Positions 38,476-47,770 of a DNA stretch of 61,189 bases are shown here, piece by piece. Source of the stretch: Acinetobacter sp. Ver3 (lineage in GTDB: Bacteria; Pseudomonadota; Gammaproteobacteria; Pseudomonadales; Moraxellaceae). Position numbers and translations under genes: made by a program. The DNA lies in NCBI RefSeq assembly GCF_000632455.1, contig NZ_JFYL01000013.1:1-61189 (forward strand). Direction: 5' to 3'. The notes under the pieces are model-generated. The model was not told the origin of the DNA and did not search any database. It saw only the letters and a program-made list of their open reading frames with translations. Each line of letters starts with the position of its first letter. Position 1 is the first letter of the stretch.

Positions 38476-40278
38476 TTAACTATGGGTTTCCTCATCTCCA
38501 TCGTCTTCAAAAGTTTTTGCAATTTTTTCGATATTCAAACTTTTAGCCATCGCATCAAAAATTTGTTTATACACACCGTCTTGATGGTAAAGGGCATCAT
38601 GTTCTCCATGCTCGGCAATTTCGCCTTCTTTCATGACATAGGTATAATCCGCATCGATAATTTGCGACAGGCTGTGCGAGATAATAATGACAGTACGTCC
38701 TTGTTTAATCTCATCAAGGCTTTGTTTAATTTGTTCCGAAGCGATGGCATCCAAACTCGCTGTCGGTTCATCTAAAAAGATAATCGGCGGATTTTTCAAG
38801 AACATACGAGCAATCGCAATACGCTGTTGTTGTCCTCCAGAGAGTTGCAATGCATCGGAATGATAGCCATCTGGAAGTTGTAAAATTTGCTCATGAATGG
38901 AGGCTTTTTTAGCAGCAATGATCACGTCTTCTTCAGTGGCATCTGTTTTACCATAGCGAATATTTTCAAGAATAGTCCCTTGGAAAATATGATTTTTTTG
39001 TAGGACTAATCCAATATGATCTCTCAAATATTGTGTATCAATTTGATTGAGATCGATGCCATCGAGTTCGATACATCCCTGATTAGGTTCATAAAATTTA
39101 TCTAAAAGACTGATTAAGGTTGATTTTCCCGCACCTGATAAGCCAACTAATGCAGTAATTTTATTGGGTCGAATCTCCATATTGATATTCTTTAGTGCGT
39201 GGTGACCGTTTGGATAAAAGAATTCAACATTTTTCAGCGTAAATTTTCCTTGAATTTCGGGTTTGAGTTGACCTGTAGGTTCAATTTGATCATCTGCTTC
39301 TAAAATTTTAAAGAAGCTTTCTGAATAGATCATGGCATCATTTACTTCATCATATATACGATGTAAGGAGCGAATTGGCGCGGATACATTATTGAACAAC
39401 AGTACATGAAACATGATCATACCGATGCTCATCTGACCATCAAGCACAAAATACGCAGTTAGGATGATGATTAAAACAATGCCTATTTGTTCAATAAAGG
39501 TTTTTAACCCATCAAATAAAAAGCTGACTTGACGGGTTTGCATTTGATTATCTGTGAGTTCTTTTTGTAGTTTGAGTTGTTTGGTTGATTCTATTGACTC
39601 GCGGTTGAAAGATTTGATAACCGTAATTGAATTAATAATTCCGAGGATACCTTGGCTTTTCTTTTCTCGACCATCACGTAAATTTCGACGCCAGCCTCCG
39701 AGTTTTTGTGCTTGTTTATAAGTTAACCAGAAGTAGATTGGAACGATAGTGGTCGCCACTAAGCCAACATAAAAGTTGGCGTAGTACATTAATCCTAAAG
39801 CCACGATCGCACTGGTAAATAACGGCAAAATGTCAATAAAGAATATTTGAACTAGACGAGTCAGAGAGCCAATACCACGATCGATTCGTGTTTGTAATTT
39901 TCCCGCCTGATTATTCTCTTCGTTGAAAAAAGCTAATCTATAGGTCAAAAATTTTTCAATGATGCCTTGTGCTAGATCTTGAGAAATAAAAATTCTAAGT
40001 TTTTCACCATAAAACTTTTGTCCGAATTGAACAAAAGCATTAATCACTTCTTTACCCAATAATATCGCTGTAATGGTAATCAGGATATTCCAGCCTTCGG
40101 CTAAGCCAAAACCATTCTCAACCAGTGCATTAATTTCATCAACCGCATACTGCAAAGTGAGTGCATTCACTTGAGCTGTGAAAGAGCCGATGAGCGTAAG
40201 AAAGAGAGTGGCAATCACTAAAAAGCGATAAGGTCGAACGAAAGGTTTAAGTTTTAGAAAAAGTTGCCATAAATTCAT
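38476..40278 (-). CDS. ABC exporter, fused permease and ATPase
   Basis: A 600-residue type IV ABC half-transporter that should act as a homodimer or heterodimer in the inner membrane. The membrane domain occupies about residues 1-310 with six helices. The nucleotide-binding domain has Walker A GLSGAGKST (379-387), signature LSGGQ (479-483) and Walker B IIFLDE (499-504), followed by the switch histidine in IIISHSL. All motifs are intact. It resembles MsbA-like and multidrug/lipid exporters. No partner gene is adjacent, so the substrate is unknown. Confidence 0.88.
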   Translation of the reverse strand: MNLWQLFLKLKPFVRPYRFLVIATLFLTLIGSFTAQVNALTLQYAVDEINALVENGFGLAEGWNILITITAILLGKEVINAFVQFGQKFYGEKLRIFISQDLAQGIIEKFLTYRLAFFNEENNQAGKLQTRIDRGIGSLTRLVQIFFIDILPLFTSAIVALGLMYYANFYVGLVATTIVPIYFWLTYKQAQKLGGWRRNLRDGREKKSQGILGIINSITVIKSFNRESIESTKQLKLQKELTDNQMQTRQVSFLFDGLKTFIEQIGIVLIIILTAYFVLDGQMSIGMIMFHVLLFNNVSAPIRSLHRIYDEVNDAMIYSESFFKILEADDQIEPTGQLKPEIQGKFTLKNVEFFYPNGHHALKNINMEIRPNKITALVGLSGAGKSTLISLLDKFYEPNQGCIELDGIDLNQIDTQYLRDHIGLVLQKNHIFQGTILENIRYGKTDATEEDVIIAAKKASIHEQILQLPDGYHSDALQLSGGQQQRIAIARMFLKNPPIIFLDEPTASLDAIASEQIKQSLDEIKQGRTVIIISHSLSQIIDADYTYVMKEGEIAEHGEHDALYHQDGVYKQIFDAMAKSLNIEKIAKTFEDDGDEETHS

Positions 40279-40413
40279 AAGCGATTGTTTTTATTGTCTA
40301 GATTTATGCCAGTCTAAGCTTGATTGTCCAGTGTCACAAGCGTTCACAATGTTTCAATTTGTCAGTTAAAATATTCAGCTAATATACGGTTATATTTTCA
40401 TGGCAAATTGGTT

Positions 40414-41037
40414 ATGAACTTCGAGCTGTTTGCACCCGAACCCAATTCAAATCTCCTACCTTATGATGGGATTGTAGAAGATTACGGTCTTATACTTACT
40501 CATGCTGAATCACAGGATTATTTCGATTATTTTTTAGAAGCTTTGGCTTGGAAACAGGATGAAGTGATTTTATACGGCCAATATTTTAAGACGGGTCGTA
40601 AAGTCGTATGGTATGGTGACCAAAACTATCAATATCACTATTCAGGAATGGATAAACAAGCACAGATGTGGGATTTGAAATTATTAGCACTCAAGCAAAA
40701 AATTGAACTTATAACAGGAGTTCAATTTAATTCTTGTTTGGCCAATTTGTATGAAGATGGAACTCAAGGTGTAGGATGGCATAGTGATGATGAGGCTGCA
40801 TTAAGAGATCCTGAAAATGGCGAGACTGTCATTGCCTCACTGAGTCTCGGTGCAACACGAAAATTTAGATTTAAACATCGTGATAAAACTCATACTGCGG
40901 AAATGTATCTACAATCAGGACAGTTGATTGTGATGAAAGGTCAAACACAGCGTTTTTGGAAACACACTTTAGCGAAATCAACCAAAGTATTAGAGCCTAG
41001 AATCAATTTAACCTTTCGCTATTTTTATCCTAGATGA
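40414..41037 (+). CDS. alkB: AlkB-type DNA/RNA repair dioxygenase
   Basis: An iron/2-oxoglutarate dioxygenase that reverses N-alkyl base damage. The 207-residue protein starts MNFELFAPEP at 40414; the 30 upstream in-frame codons look non-coding. The active-site residues are present: WHSDDE with H123 and D125, H184 in KHTL, and 2-oxoglutarate-binding arginines R196 and R202 in RINLTFRYFY. It resembles the short AlkB group without the long E. coli N-terminal arm. It is convergent with ruvX. Confidence 0.88.
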   Translation: MNFELFAPEPNSNLLPYDGIVEDYGLILTHAESQDYFDYFLEALAWKQDEVILYGQYFKTGRKVVWYGDQNYQYHYSGMDKQAQMWDLKLLALKQKIELITGVQFNSCLANLYEDGTQGVGWHSDDEAALRDPENGETVIASLSLGATRKFRFKHRDKTHTAEMYLQSGQLIVMKGQTQRFWKHTLAKSTKVLEPRINLTFRYFYPR

Positions 41038-41053
41038 AATGGTAAGTATTCTA

Positions 41054-41497
41054 TTAAGGTTGAATACCTTGAGGATTACGATACCAACTTTCAATAAATA
41101 AAGCAGCTGCCAAGCTGTCTGCGGACAACTTTTTTCCACGCCCTTGCGCCTGATAATGATCGAGTTCATCACGCGCTTCGCGAGTTGTTAATCGCTCATC
41201 CACCATCCATGTTTCTATATTGGTTTGGTGTCTTAAACGACGAGCAAATTTACGTGCTCGTGTTGATAGTTCCGATTCGCTATCATCCATATTCAGTGGT
41301 AGCCCGACTAAAAACAGATTTGGAGAATGCTGTTTTACAATTTTGAGTAGATCATCCCAATTGGGAATGCCATCTTTCATCGGTAAAAGTGAAAGTGGCG
41401 TAGCACTTTCAATAATGGACGATCCTACAGCCATTCCTGTTTTTTGTGTGCCAAAGTCAAAGGCCATAATGAGTTGAGCGGTAGTTGAATCAGGCAT
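41054..41497 (-). CDS. ruvX: Putative Holliday junction resolvase / pre-16S rRNA nuclease YqgF
   Basis: YqgF (RuvX) is an RNase H-fold nuclease tied to 16S rRNA 5'-end maturation and possibly to Holliday junction resolution. The 147-residue protein has the N-terminal strand [15 protein letters not shown] with the first catalytic aspartate. The [15 protein letters not shown] strand and the [12 protein letters not shown] region with the conserved DE pair follow. The start at 41497 (MPDSTTAQ) overlaps the end of yqgE by 8 bases, so the two are coupled. The 24 upstream codons read through yqgE and are not part of it. Confidence 0.92.
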   Translation of the reverse strand: MPDSTTAQLIMAFDFGTQKTGMAVGSSIIESATPLSLLPMKDGIPNWDDLLKIVKQHSPNLFLVGLPLNMDDSESELSTRARKFARRLRHQTNIETWMVDERLTTREARDELDHYQAQGRGKKLSADSLAAALFIESWYRNPQGIQP

Positions 41498-42044
41498 GTC
41501 CAATCTCAGATGAAAGCCATGTACGATCGACCCCCATTTTTCTATAGGCAGCGTCCCAGCGATCGTCATAGGGTAAGTTAAAAATCAAATCCATATCAGA
41601 GTCACAAATGAGCCAGTCACCTCGAGCGATTTCTTGCTCCAACTGGTTTTTACTCCAACTTGCATAGCCTAAAGCAATTTGATAGCGACCAACACCTTCA
41701 TTGTGTGCGATTGCATCAAGAATATCCTTTGAAGTTGTTAAACAGAGATTTTCACCTACAGCGATGGACGCATGCCAAGTAGGTTGACCCGTATGAAGTA
41801 CAAAACCCGCTTCTGGTCGTAAAGGACCACCTTGTAAGACATCATGTGGGTGAACATGATCTGCAACGATATCAAGATCTGTTAAGAGTTCTTTAACCTG
41901 AATCCCAGCTGGACGATTGATCATAATTCCCTGCGCACCTTCATGATCATGACGAGCAATATAGACCACACTATTTGCGAAGAAATCATCTGCTAAATCA
42001 GGTGGGGCAATCAGGCAACGGTGCGTTAGAAATTGTTTACTCAC
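41490..42044 (-). CDS. yqgE: YqgE/AlgH family protein (UPF0301)
   Basis: The 184-residue protein is a member of the YqgE/AlgH (DUF179) family. The N-terminal [20 protein letters not shown] and the [10 protein letters not shown] segment (about residues 37-46) are characteristic, followed by [15 protein letters not shown]. The biochemical role of the family is not established; AlgH affects alginate in Pseudomonas. It lies between recN and ruvX on the minus strand, and the yqgE-ruvX pair is widely conserved. The last residues are SSEIGHA. Confidence 0.92.
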   Translation of the reverse strand: MSKQFLTHRCLIAPPDLADDFFANSVVYIARHDHEGAQGIMINRPAGIQVKELLTDLDIVADHVHPHDVLQGGPLRPEAGFVLHTGQPTWHASIAVGENLCLTTSKDILDAIAHNEGVGRYQIALGYASWSKNQLEQEIARGDWLICDSDMDLIFNLPYDDRWDAAYRKMGVDRTWLSSEIGHA

Positions 42045-42125
42045 CTAATGGCTTCTCCTATGTTTGAGTATCACTATACTTCAACATACTAGACTTATGG
42101 GTTTTCAACAATCCTTTTAAAATAA

Positions 42126-43793
42126 TCAAGATGTGCTGGTCTGAAACTTTAATTGTCTTAATTGTTTTGCATGTTGAAGGGTAGTCTCGCTAATTTCGAC
42201 ACCACCAGTCATACGAGCAAGCTCTAATATCCGTTGATCTTCATCAAGCTCAACGATAGTGCTGCTAGCAGGGTCTGTTTGCAGTTTTTTCACTAACAAA
42301 TGTTGGTCCGATTGCGCTGCAACTTGGGCTTGATGTGTAATACATAGAATTTGAACATGTTGACCTAATCCAGCCAATAAGCGACCGACAATCTCAGCTG
42401 TTCCACCGCTGATGCCCACATCAATTTCGTCAAAAACGAGTACTTCAGCTTCAGTTTTTTCTGCATTCATGACTTGCATGACCAATGCAATACGTGACAA
42501 TTCACCACCAGACGCAACCTTCGCAAGCGGTTGAGGTGGAATCCCTTTGTTTGCTGTGAACAATAATTGAATAAAACTAAACCCTTCAGATGAAGGTTGC
42601 TCCAGAGGATCAAAACGGAATTCAAAATGAGCTTCTGGTAAAGCCAGTTGCTTGACTTGTTCTGTTAAGAGTTTGGCTAAGGGTTCTGCTGCTTTACGAC
42701 GGATATCATCTAGATATTGAGCTTTCTCTATAAACTGTTGATGTGAAATTTCAACTTGTTCAGCCAAAGTCTCTGGATCTTCAAGCTGATGTAATTGTTC
42801 TAGCTCTGCCTGCCAATGTTCGTATTCTGATTTTAAATCTTCGGGTTGTACTCGATATTTGCGCGCTAAACGATGGAATATTTCCAGTTGTGTGTTTAAC
42901 TCTTCCATTCGTTCAGGATCAAAACTCTGACGGTCAATGAATTGTTTTAAATTAGCACTGGCATCATCGAGTTCACTTTGCGCATTTAATAATGAGTTAT
43001 AAATTTCAGAGAGTAAATCACTACGACCTGCATGAGATTCAAGCTTGCGAATAATACTTGAAATTTCCTGAGTGATATTTTGATCAGACTCATCTAAAAC
43101 GTTGATTGCATAACTACAATCTTGCATGATGTGTTCATGATGACTTAAGCGATCGAACTCTTGTTCAATTTCTTTATAGTCAAGTCGAACCACTTCTTCT
43201 AATTCTTCTAATTGAAGATTAAGTGTCTCAATGCGTTGAAGGCGGGTGGTCTGTGCATCAAGCGCAGCTTGATGCTGTCGGATATTTTTTTGCCATGTGT
43301 TATAACTGTCTTTGACAGCAAGCGTATGTTGACCAAAGTTGCTGTAACGATCTAACCAATGTTTTGGATAGGGCGGTTCTAACAGTTGTTGCTGACTATG
43401 CTGGCTGTAAAGTTGGACTAAGAGTCTGCCTATTTCCTTTAATTCTGACAGACTACTTGGACGTCCATTGATCCAAGCTTTACTACGACCTGTAGCAAAT
43501 ATTACCCGTCTTAGATGAATTTCACCCGATTCATCTGCCAGCTCATGAGTGCTTAACCATTCAGCTTCAGGACTTTGATCTTGATAACTAAATACGGCTG
43601 TAACATCAGCCTTATCTGAACCATAACGAACGTAATTCGTATCAGTACGCTCGCCTAAACACGCTGATAATGCATCGAGTAATAAAGATTTACCTGCACC
43701 AGTTTCACCCGTAAGAACATTGAAACCTTGATCAATATCAATGGCTAAGTTATCGGCTAAAGCAAAGTTGATCAGATTAAGGTGTGTCAGCAT
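42126..43793 (-). CDS. recN: DNA repair ATPase RecN
   Basis: RecN is an SMC-like ATPase that helps repair double-strand breaks. The 555-residue protein has Walker A GETGAGKS (29-36) in the N-terminal lobe, two long coiled-coil arms (about residues 155-390) and a C-terminal lobe. The C-terminal lobe has the signature VASGGELSRIALVMQV and Walker B EVLVFDEIDVGISG. Length is typical. It is the first gene of the recN-yqgE-ruvX string, with an 81-base gap to yqgE. No LexA-type SOS box was recognised upstream. Confidence 0.96.
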   Translation of the reverse strand: MLTHLNLINFALADNLAIDIDQGFNVLTGETGAGKSLLLDALSACLGERTDTNYVRYGSDKADVTAVFSYQDQSPEAEWLSTHELADESGEIHLRRVIFATGRSKAWINGRPSSLSELKEIGRLLVQLYSQHSQQQLLEPPYPKHWLDRYSNFGQHTLAVKDSYNTWQKNIRQHQAALDAQTTRLQRIETLNLQLEELEEVVRLDYKEIEQEFDRLSHHEHIMQDCSYAINVLDESDQNITQEISSIIRKLESHAGRSDLLSEIYNSLLNAQSELDDASANLKQFIDRQSFDPERMEELNTQLEIFHRLARKYRVQPEDLKSEYEHWQAELEQLHQLEDPETLAEQVEISHQQFIEKAQYLDDIRRKAAEPLAKLLTEQVKQLALPEAHFEFRFDPLEQPSSEGFSFIQLLFTANKGIPPQPLAKVASGGELSRIALVMQVMNAEKTEAEVLVFDEIDVGISGGTAEIVGRLLAGLGQHVQILCITHQAQVAAQSDQHLLVKKLQTDPASSTIVELDEDQRILELARMTGGVEISETTLQHAKQLRQLKFQTSTS

Positions 43794-44109
43794 AAACGCA
43801 TCCGAGCTGCGAAAGTGTGGATTCTAAGATAGAGAAATTTTGTTTTAGTCTCAAGTCACGACATTTGAATATGAGAACTTTTAGTTTGCATTTTAACTGA
43901 AATTAGGTTGATTACTAGTGACTGAATATATTCTTTTACCTGTGTACAAAAGATATATAGAAGAAATCAAAAAAATCTTTAAATTTCATCATTAGGGAAC
44001 AAAAGTTGCTTATAAAAACCATTGCAAAACACTGATTGATTAGTTGCTCGAGCGCAATTAAACTACGGCAATTAAAATTTATAAAATGCGCATTATTTGG
44101 AGAATACGC
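43794..44109. other. 316-base gap between divergent recN and ppnP
   Basis: AT-rich DNA without a supportable gene. No operator or long inverted repeat was recognised. The last part, ttggag then eight bases, is the ribosome binding site of ppnP. Confidence 0.5.
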
Positions 44110-44433
44110 ATGTCATCACAATTTGATCATGTATCTGTTGTAAAAAAATCAAATGTTTATTTTGGCGGGACGTGTATTAGCCACACTGTTCAATTTGAAG
44201 ACGGTACGAAAAAAACACTTGGGGTTATTCTACCGACGGAACAACCGCTTATTTTTGAAACACATGTACCAGAGCGTATGGAAATTATTTCTGGTGAATG
44301 TCGTGTCACAATTGCAGACAATGAAGAACATGAGCTTTTCCGTGCAGGGCAGTCGTTTTACGTGCCTGGTGAGAGCCGTTTCAAAATCGAAACAGATGAC
44401 GTATTAGACTACGTTTGTCATTTCGAAGGCTAA
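44110..44433 (+). CDS. ppnP: Pyrimidine/purine nucleoside phosphorylase
   Basis: A 107-residue cupin-like protein of the PpnP (DUF1255) family, which phosphorolyses a broad range of nucleosides. The beta-rich segments NVYFGGTCISHTVQF, LGVILPTEQPLIFETHVPER and GQSFYVPGESRFKIE match the family over its full length. The ATG at 44110 is preferred because ggag (44098-44101) is 8 bases upstream and the protein then starts MSSQFDHVSV, like relatives. Two hairpins follow, the second a terminator. Confidence 0.9.
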   Translation: MSSQFDHVSVVKKSNVYFGGTCISHTVQFEDGTKKTLGVILPTEQPLIFETHVPERMEIISGECRVTIADNEEHELFRAGQSFYVPGESRFKIETDDVLDYVCHFEG

Positions 44434-44446
44434 TTACCCAAAAAAA

Positions 44447-44472
44447 ATTTGACCAACATTCAATGGTCAAAT
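44447..44472 (+). other. Hairpin after ppnP
   Basis: The arms atttgacca (44447-44455) and tggtcaaat (44464-44472) pair perfectly around an 8-base loop. There is no T-run, so it is not a terminator by itself. It may protect the mRNA end. Confidence 0.45.
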
Positions 44473-44493
44473 CGGTTAAACTATTCGCTATAT

Positions 44494-44530
44494 AAAATCC
44501 TGTAAAGTTGGCTTTGCGGGATTTTTCTTT
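44494..44530 (+). terminator. Terminator after ppnP
   Basis: A 14-bp stem (44494-44507 / 44512-44525), including two GU pairs, with loop ttgg, followed by a T-rich stretch. Confidence 0.7.
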
Positions 44531-44569
44531 TCTATATTATTGTATTGTCTTAGTGAGTTGAGGTCGTTC

Positions 44570-45316
44570 ATGGCTAAACCCGAATATTATTATGGCGTTC
44601 ATTCTGTGGAGTCATTGTTGGAGTTAGAACCTGAACGCGTTTTGACTCTATTTGCACTAAAAGGTCGTGAAGATCAACGTTTAAAACGTATTTTTGAGTT
44701 GGCTGAACCTTTCGGAATTAGTATTCAAAAAGCGAGCCGAGACAGCCTTGAAAAACTGGCTGGACAACCTTTTCATCAAGGTGTCGTTGCTGCAGTTCGT
44801 CCTCATCCAACGCTGAATGAAAATGATCTTGAGCAATTAATCAAAAGTACAGACAATGTTTTTTTACTGGCGCTTGACCAAGTGACGGACCCGCATAATT
44901 TGGGTGCGTGTATTCGAACTGCGGCAGCCATGGGCGTACACGCGGTTGTTGTTCCTCGTGATCGTTCTGCGAGCTTAACACCAACGGCTCGTAAGGTTGC
45001 TGCTGGTGGTGCAGAGAAAGTTAAATTTATCCAAGTGACGAATTTGGCTCGTACTTTAGCCAAAATCAAAGATGATTTTAATGTACGAGTGATTGGCACG
45101 ATGTTAGATGAGCATGCTCTACCTATTCACGAATGTGATTTGACTGGTCCTGTTGCAGTGATTATGGGTGCTGAAGATACTGGTTTAAGACCGATTACAC
45201 AGGCGCAATGTGATCATAAAGTTTATATTCCAATGAGTGGCAATTTACAAAGTTTGAATGTGAGTGTGGCGACAGGCATGGCACTTTACGAAGCGTGTAG
45301 ACAACGTCAAGCCTAA
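44570..45316 (+). CDS. rlmB: 23S rRNA (guanosine-2'-O-)-methyltransferase RlmB
   Basis: RlmB methylates G2251 of 23S rRNA using S-adenosylmethionine. The 248-residue SPOUT (TrmH) protein has the N-terminal substrate-binding domain (YYYGVHSVESLLE) and the SPOUT motifs: LALDQVTDPHNLGACIRTAA, then VIMGAEDTGLRP and IPMSGNLQSLNVSVATGMAL, the knot. The ATG at 44570 has gagg 7 bases upstream. The ten extra codons in frame before it are not conserved. It precedes a DMT transporter by 6 bases, so the two are cotranscribed. Confidence 0.95.
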   Translation: MAKPEYYYGVHSVESLLELEPERVLTLFALKGREDQRLKRIFELAEPFGISIQKASRDSLEKLAGQPFHQGVVAAVRPHPTLNENDLEQLIKSTDNVFLLALDQVTDPHNLGACIRTAAAMGVHAVVVPRDRSASLTPTARKVAAGGAEKVKFIQVTNLARTLAKIKDDFNVRVIGTMLDEHALPIHECDLTGPVAVIMGAEDTGLRPITQAQCDHKVYIPMSGNLQSLNVSVATGMALYEACRQRQA

Positions 45317-45322
45317 TTAGAG

Positions 45323-46249
45323 ATGGCACTTTCAGATCGAGCCCAAGGCTATTTTTTTCTTATTACTACCATGTGCATCTGGGGGGGATTTACCCTCACT
45401 GCACGATTAAATGCGCTATGGCATATCAATACGTGGGACATTGTGGCACTGCGTTTTTCACTGGCTTTTTTGATCTTAATGCCGATTCTACTTTATCGTA
45501 GAGAAGCCTCTTTTTTAATTAAAAAAGAACCATTTATCTTGGCAATGATTGGTGGTGTGATCTATTGTTTGTTGGCTTATAGCGCATTTCACTATGCACC
45601 GACTGCGCATGCTGCAATTTTTCTCAATGGTTGTATTCCTATTTGTACTGCCATTGTGGCTTTTATATTGATGAAGCAGGCTTTTGATCGTCATACATGG
45701 GCAAGTTTGATCATTATGATCACCGTGCTCGGTATTATGAGTCTCCTGATGTATCGTGAATCAGGCATTCCTTTTGGTGCTGGTGATGGATTATTCTTCT
45801 TGAGCGCCATTTTTTGGGCAATATTTACCGTATTACTGCGTAAATTCCAACTGAGTGCATGGCAGGCGATGTGTGGAGTTGCCATCTGGTCAGCCGTGAT
45901 TTATGTACCCATTTACGTGTTATTTTTACCCAAAAATCTTAGTACTCCTGAGCCTCAGCATTTACTGTTTCAAACAATATTTCATGGCATATTCGTGGTC
46001 ATTATTGCAACATTAACTTATGTGGAAGCGATTAAAAGACTCGGGGCTTTTAAAGCAGGGAGCATTACCAATTTAGCGCCTTTTTTAGCTGCAATTTTGG
46101 CAGTGCCTTTGTTAAATGAACCTTTAAGTATTGCAATGTTAATTGGGTTGTTGGGTATGGCGATAGGCGCATTACAACCATGGCGATGGCTGCGTCGCCA
46201 AGATGCACTAAGCCAAAAACTTGAGCAACAAAAAAAGCAGTCTTCTTAG
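45323..46249 (+). CDS. DMT family transporter (EamA type)
   Basis: A 308-residue inner-membrane protein with ten hydrophobic helices arranged as two EamA repeats (about residues 10-140 and 150-290). It resembles drug/metabolite transporters that export amino acids or nucleosides. The substrate cannot be inferred. It is only 6 bases after rlmB and probably shares its promoter. Its C-terminal residues are encoded by the arm of the terminator hairpin, an economical overlap. Confidence 0.85.
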   Translation: MALSDRAQGYFFLITTMCIWGGFTLTARLNALWHINTWDIVALRFSLAFLILMPILLYRREASFLIKKEPFILAMIGGVIYCLLAYSAFHYAPTAHAAIFLNGCIPICTAIVAFILMKQAFDRHTWASLIIMITVLGIMSLLMYRESGIPFGAGDGLFFLSAIFWAIFTVLLRKFQLSAWQAMCGVAIWSAVIYVPIYVLFLPKNLSTPEPQHLLFQTIFHGIFVVIIATLTYVEAIKRLGAFKAGSITNLAPFLAAILAVPLLNEPLSIAMLIGLLGMAIGALQPWRWLRRQDALSQKLEQQKKQSS

Positions 46250-46262
46250 ACTGCTTTTTTTT
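46230..46262. terminator. Bidirectional terminator overlapping a stop codon
   Basis: Stem aagcagtct (46235-46243) / agactgctt (46248-46256), loop tctt, with A-run left and T-run right. It contains the stop codon of the DMT gene (46247-46249) and also serves convergent coaE. Confidence 0.88.
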
Positions 46263-46265
46263 AAT

Positions 46266-46868
46266 CTAAGCTTGTTGTGCAAGACTAAGATAATATTGGT
46301 GTTTTACTGCGAGTTGTTGATAGAGATGATCAAGTTCACCATCATTAATAACAACATCGTCTGCACGTTTTAATTTTTCTTCACGAGACATTTGCGCACT
46401 CATTATTTTTTTAATTTGCTCAATGTCTTGATGATCACGTTGCGAAGCACGCAAGATTTGTAATTCTGTGGATGCATCGATCAGTAAAGTACGTTGAGTA
46501 AGTTGGTGTTGATTGGTTTCAAATAAGAGTGGGGAAACTAAAATGGCATAAGGACTGGTCGCCCGTTGTAGTTGTTCAATAATCGATAGGCGAATTGCAG
46601 GATGCGTAATATTTTCTAATATCTTTCTAGCTTCAGGATGTTTAAAAATATGGTCTCTTAACGCTCTGCGGTCGAGTGCGCCATCTTCCAATAGCACCCA
46701 ATCCCCAAAATGATCTTTAATTTTTTGTAGTACAGGTTTTCCAATTTCAACCACTTCACGTGCTACGATATCTGCATCAACAACAGTAATACCTTGTGTT
46801 TCAAACCACTGACTTGCAGCAGTTTTTCCACTTCCAATACCACCTGTTAAGCCCAAAATAAAGCGCAT
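46266..46868 (-). CDS. coaE: Dephospho-CoA kinase
   Basis: CoaE phosphorylates dephospho-CoA to coenzyme A in the last biosynthetic step. The 200-residue protein has Walker A GGIGSGKT (9-16), the lid and CoA-binding segments (DADIVAREV; RRALRDHIFKHPEARKILE then THPAIR) and SPLLFE near residue 101. All lie at standard spacing. It is the last gene of the pilBCD-coaE string on the minus strand, separated from pilD by 41 bases, an order also found in Pseudomonas. Confidence 0.96.
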   Translation of the reverse strand: MRFILGLTGGIGSGKTAASQWFETQGITVVDADIVAREVVEIGKPVLQKIKDHFGDWVLLEDGALDRRALRDHIFKHPEARKILENITHPAIRLSIIEQLQRATSPYAILVSPLLFETNQHQLTQRTLLIDASTELQILRASQRDHQDIEQIKKIMSAQMSREEKLKRADDVVINDGELDHLYQQLAVKHQYYLSLAQQA

Positions 46869-46909
46869 GTAAAAAACCTTGTAATTATCATAATGGGGCT
46901 TATTTTAGC

Positions 46910-47770
46910 TTAACCGCCTAAATAAACCTTCATAATTTCGTTACCCCATAAGAATGCAATCCATCCAGCAATCGCAATATAAGGTCCAAAAGCAAAGGGC
47001 TGATTTTCTTTTTTGACTTTCATCAAAATGATGCCGATGATTGCACCGACTAAGGATGAAAGTAGGACAATGAGCGGTAATAAAAATGGACCCATCCATG
47101 CACCAAGCGCGGCCAGTAATTTGAAGTCGCCATATCCCATTCCTTCTTTGCCTGTCACGATTTTAAATAGATAGTACACCACCCATAAACAGAGGAAACC
47201 AATCAAATAACCCCAAATGGCGGAGGTAGGTGAGGTGTAGAGTGCATAGCTATTTACCGCTAAACCAAGTGCAGCCAAGGGGAGAGTATATCGATCGGGT
47301 AAAAGTTGTGTATCGAAGTCGATGAATGTGAGTGCGATCAGTGTCCACGTTAAAATTAAGCCAAAAAGCATTTGTAGGCTTGGACCAAATACCGCGACGA
47401 CCACTAATGAGCAAACAGCAGTCAAAACTTCTACCAGTGGATAACGAATGCCAATCGGATTTTCACATTCACCACATTTTCCACGTAAAAATAACCAACT
47501 TATCACGGGGATATTTTGATACCAACGAATAGGTGTTTTACATTTCGGGCAGGTCGATGCAGGTTTACTTAGCGTGAGCTTATCTTCATCAATTATGGCT
47601 TGGTCGGGATGTAAAAACATCTGACAGTCTTGACGCCATTCTTGCTCCATCATTTTAGGTGTGCGGTAAATGACAACATTTAAAAAACTGCCGACACATA
47701 AGCTGATGATTCCTACAGTTAAATAGAGTGCTGTAGGCGATTGAATTAAATACGCAATTATTTCGTTCAT
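46910..47770 (-). CDS. pilD: Type IV prepilin peptidase and N-methyltransferase
   Basis: PilD cleaves the leader peptide of prepilins (including PilA in this window) and methylates the new N-terminus. The 286-residue membrane protein has a cytoplasmic zinc-type loop with two cysteine pairs, C74/C77 and C99/C102. The catalytic aspartates are in FIDFDTQLLPD (D151) and GYGD (D215). Eight or so hydrophobic helices follow the usual pattern. It overlaps pilC by one base, so they are coupled. Confidence 0.95.
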   Translation of the reverse strand: MNEIIAYLIQSPTALYLTVGIISLCVGSFLNVVIYRTPKMMEQEWRQDCQMFLHPDQAIIDEDKLTLSKPASTCPKCKTPIRWYQNIPVISWLFLRGKCGECENPIGIRYPLVEVLTAVCSLVVVAVFGPSLQMLFGLILTWTLIALTFIDFDTQLLPDRYTLPLAALGLAVNSYALYTSPTSAIWGYLIGFLCLWVVYYLFKIVTGKEGMGYGDFKLLAALGAWMGPFLLPLIVLLSSLVGAIIGIILMKVKKENQPFAFGPYIAIAGWIAFLWGNEIMKVYLGG

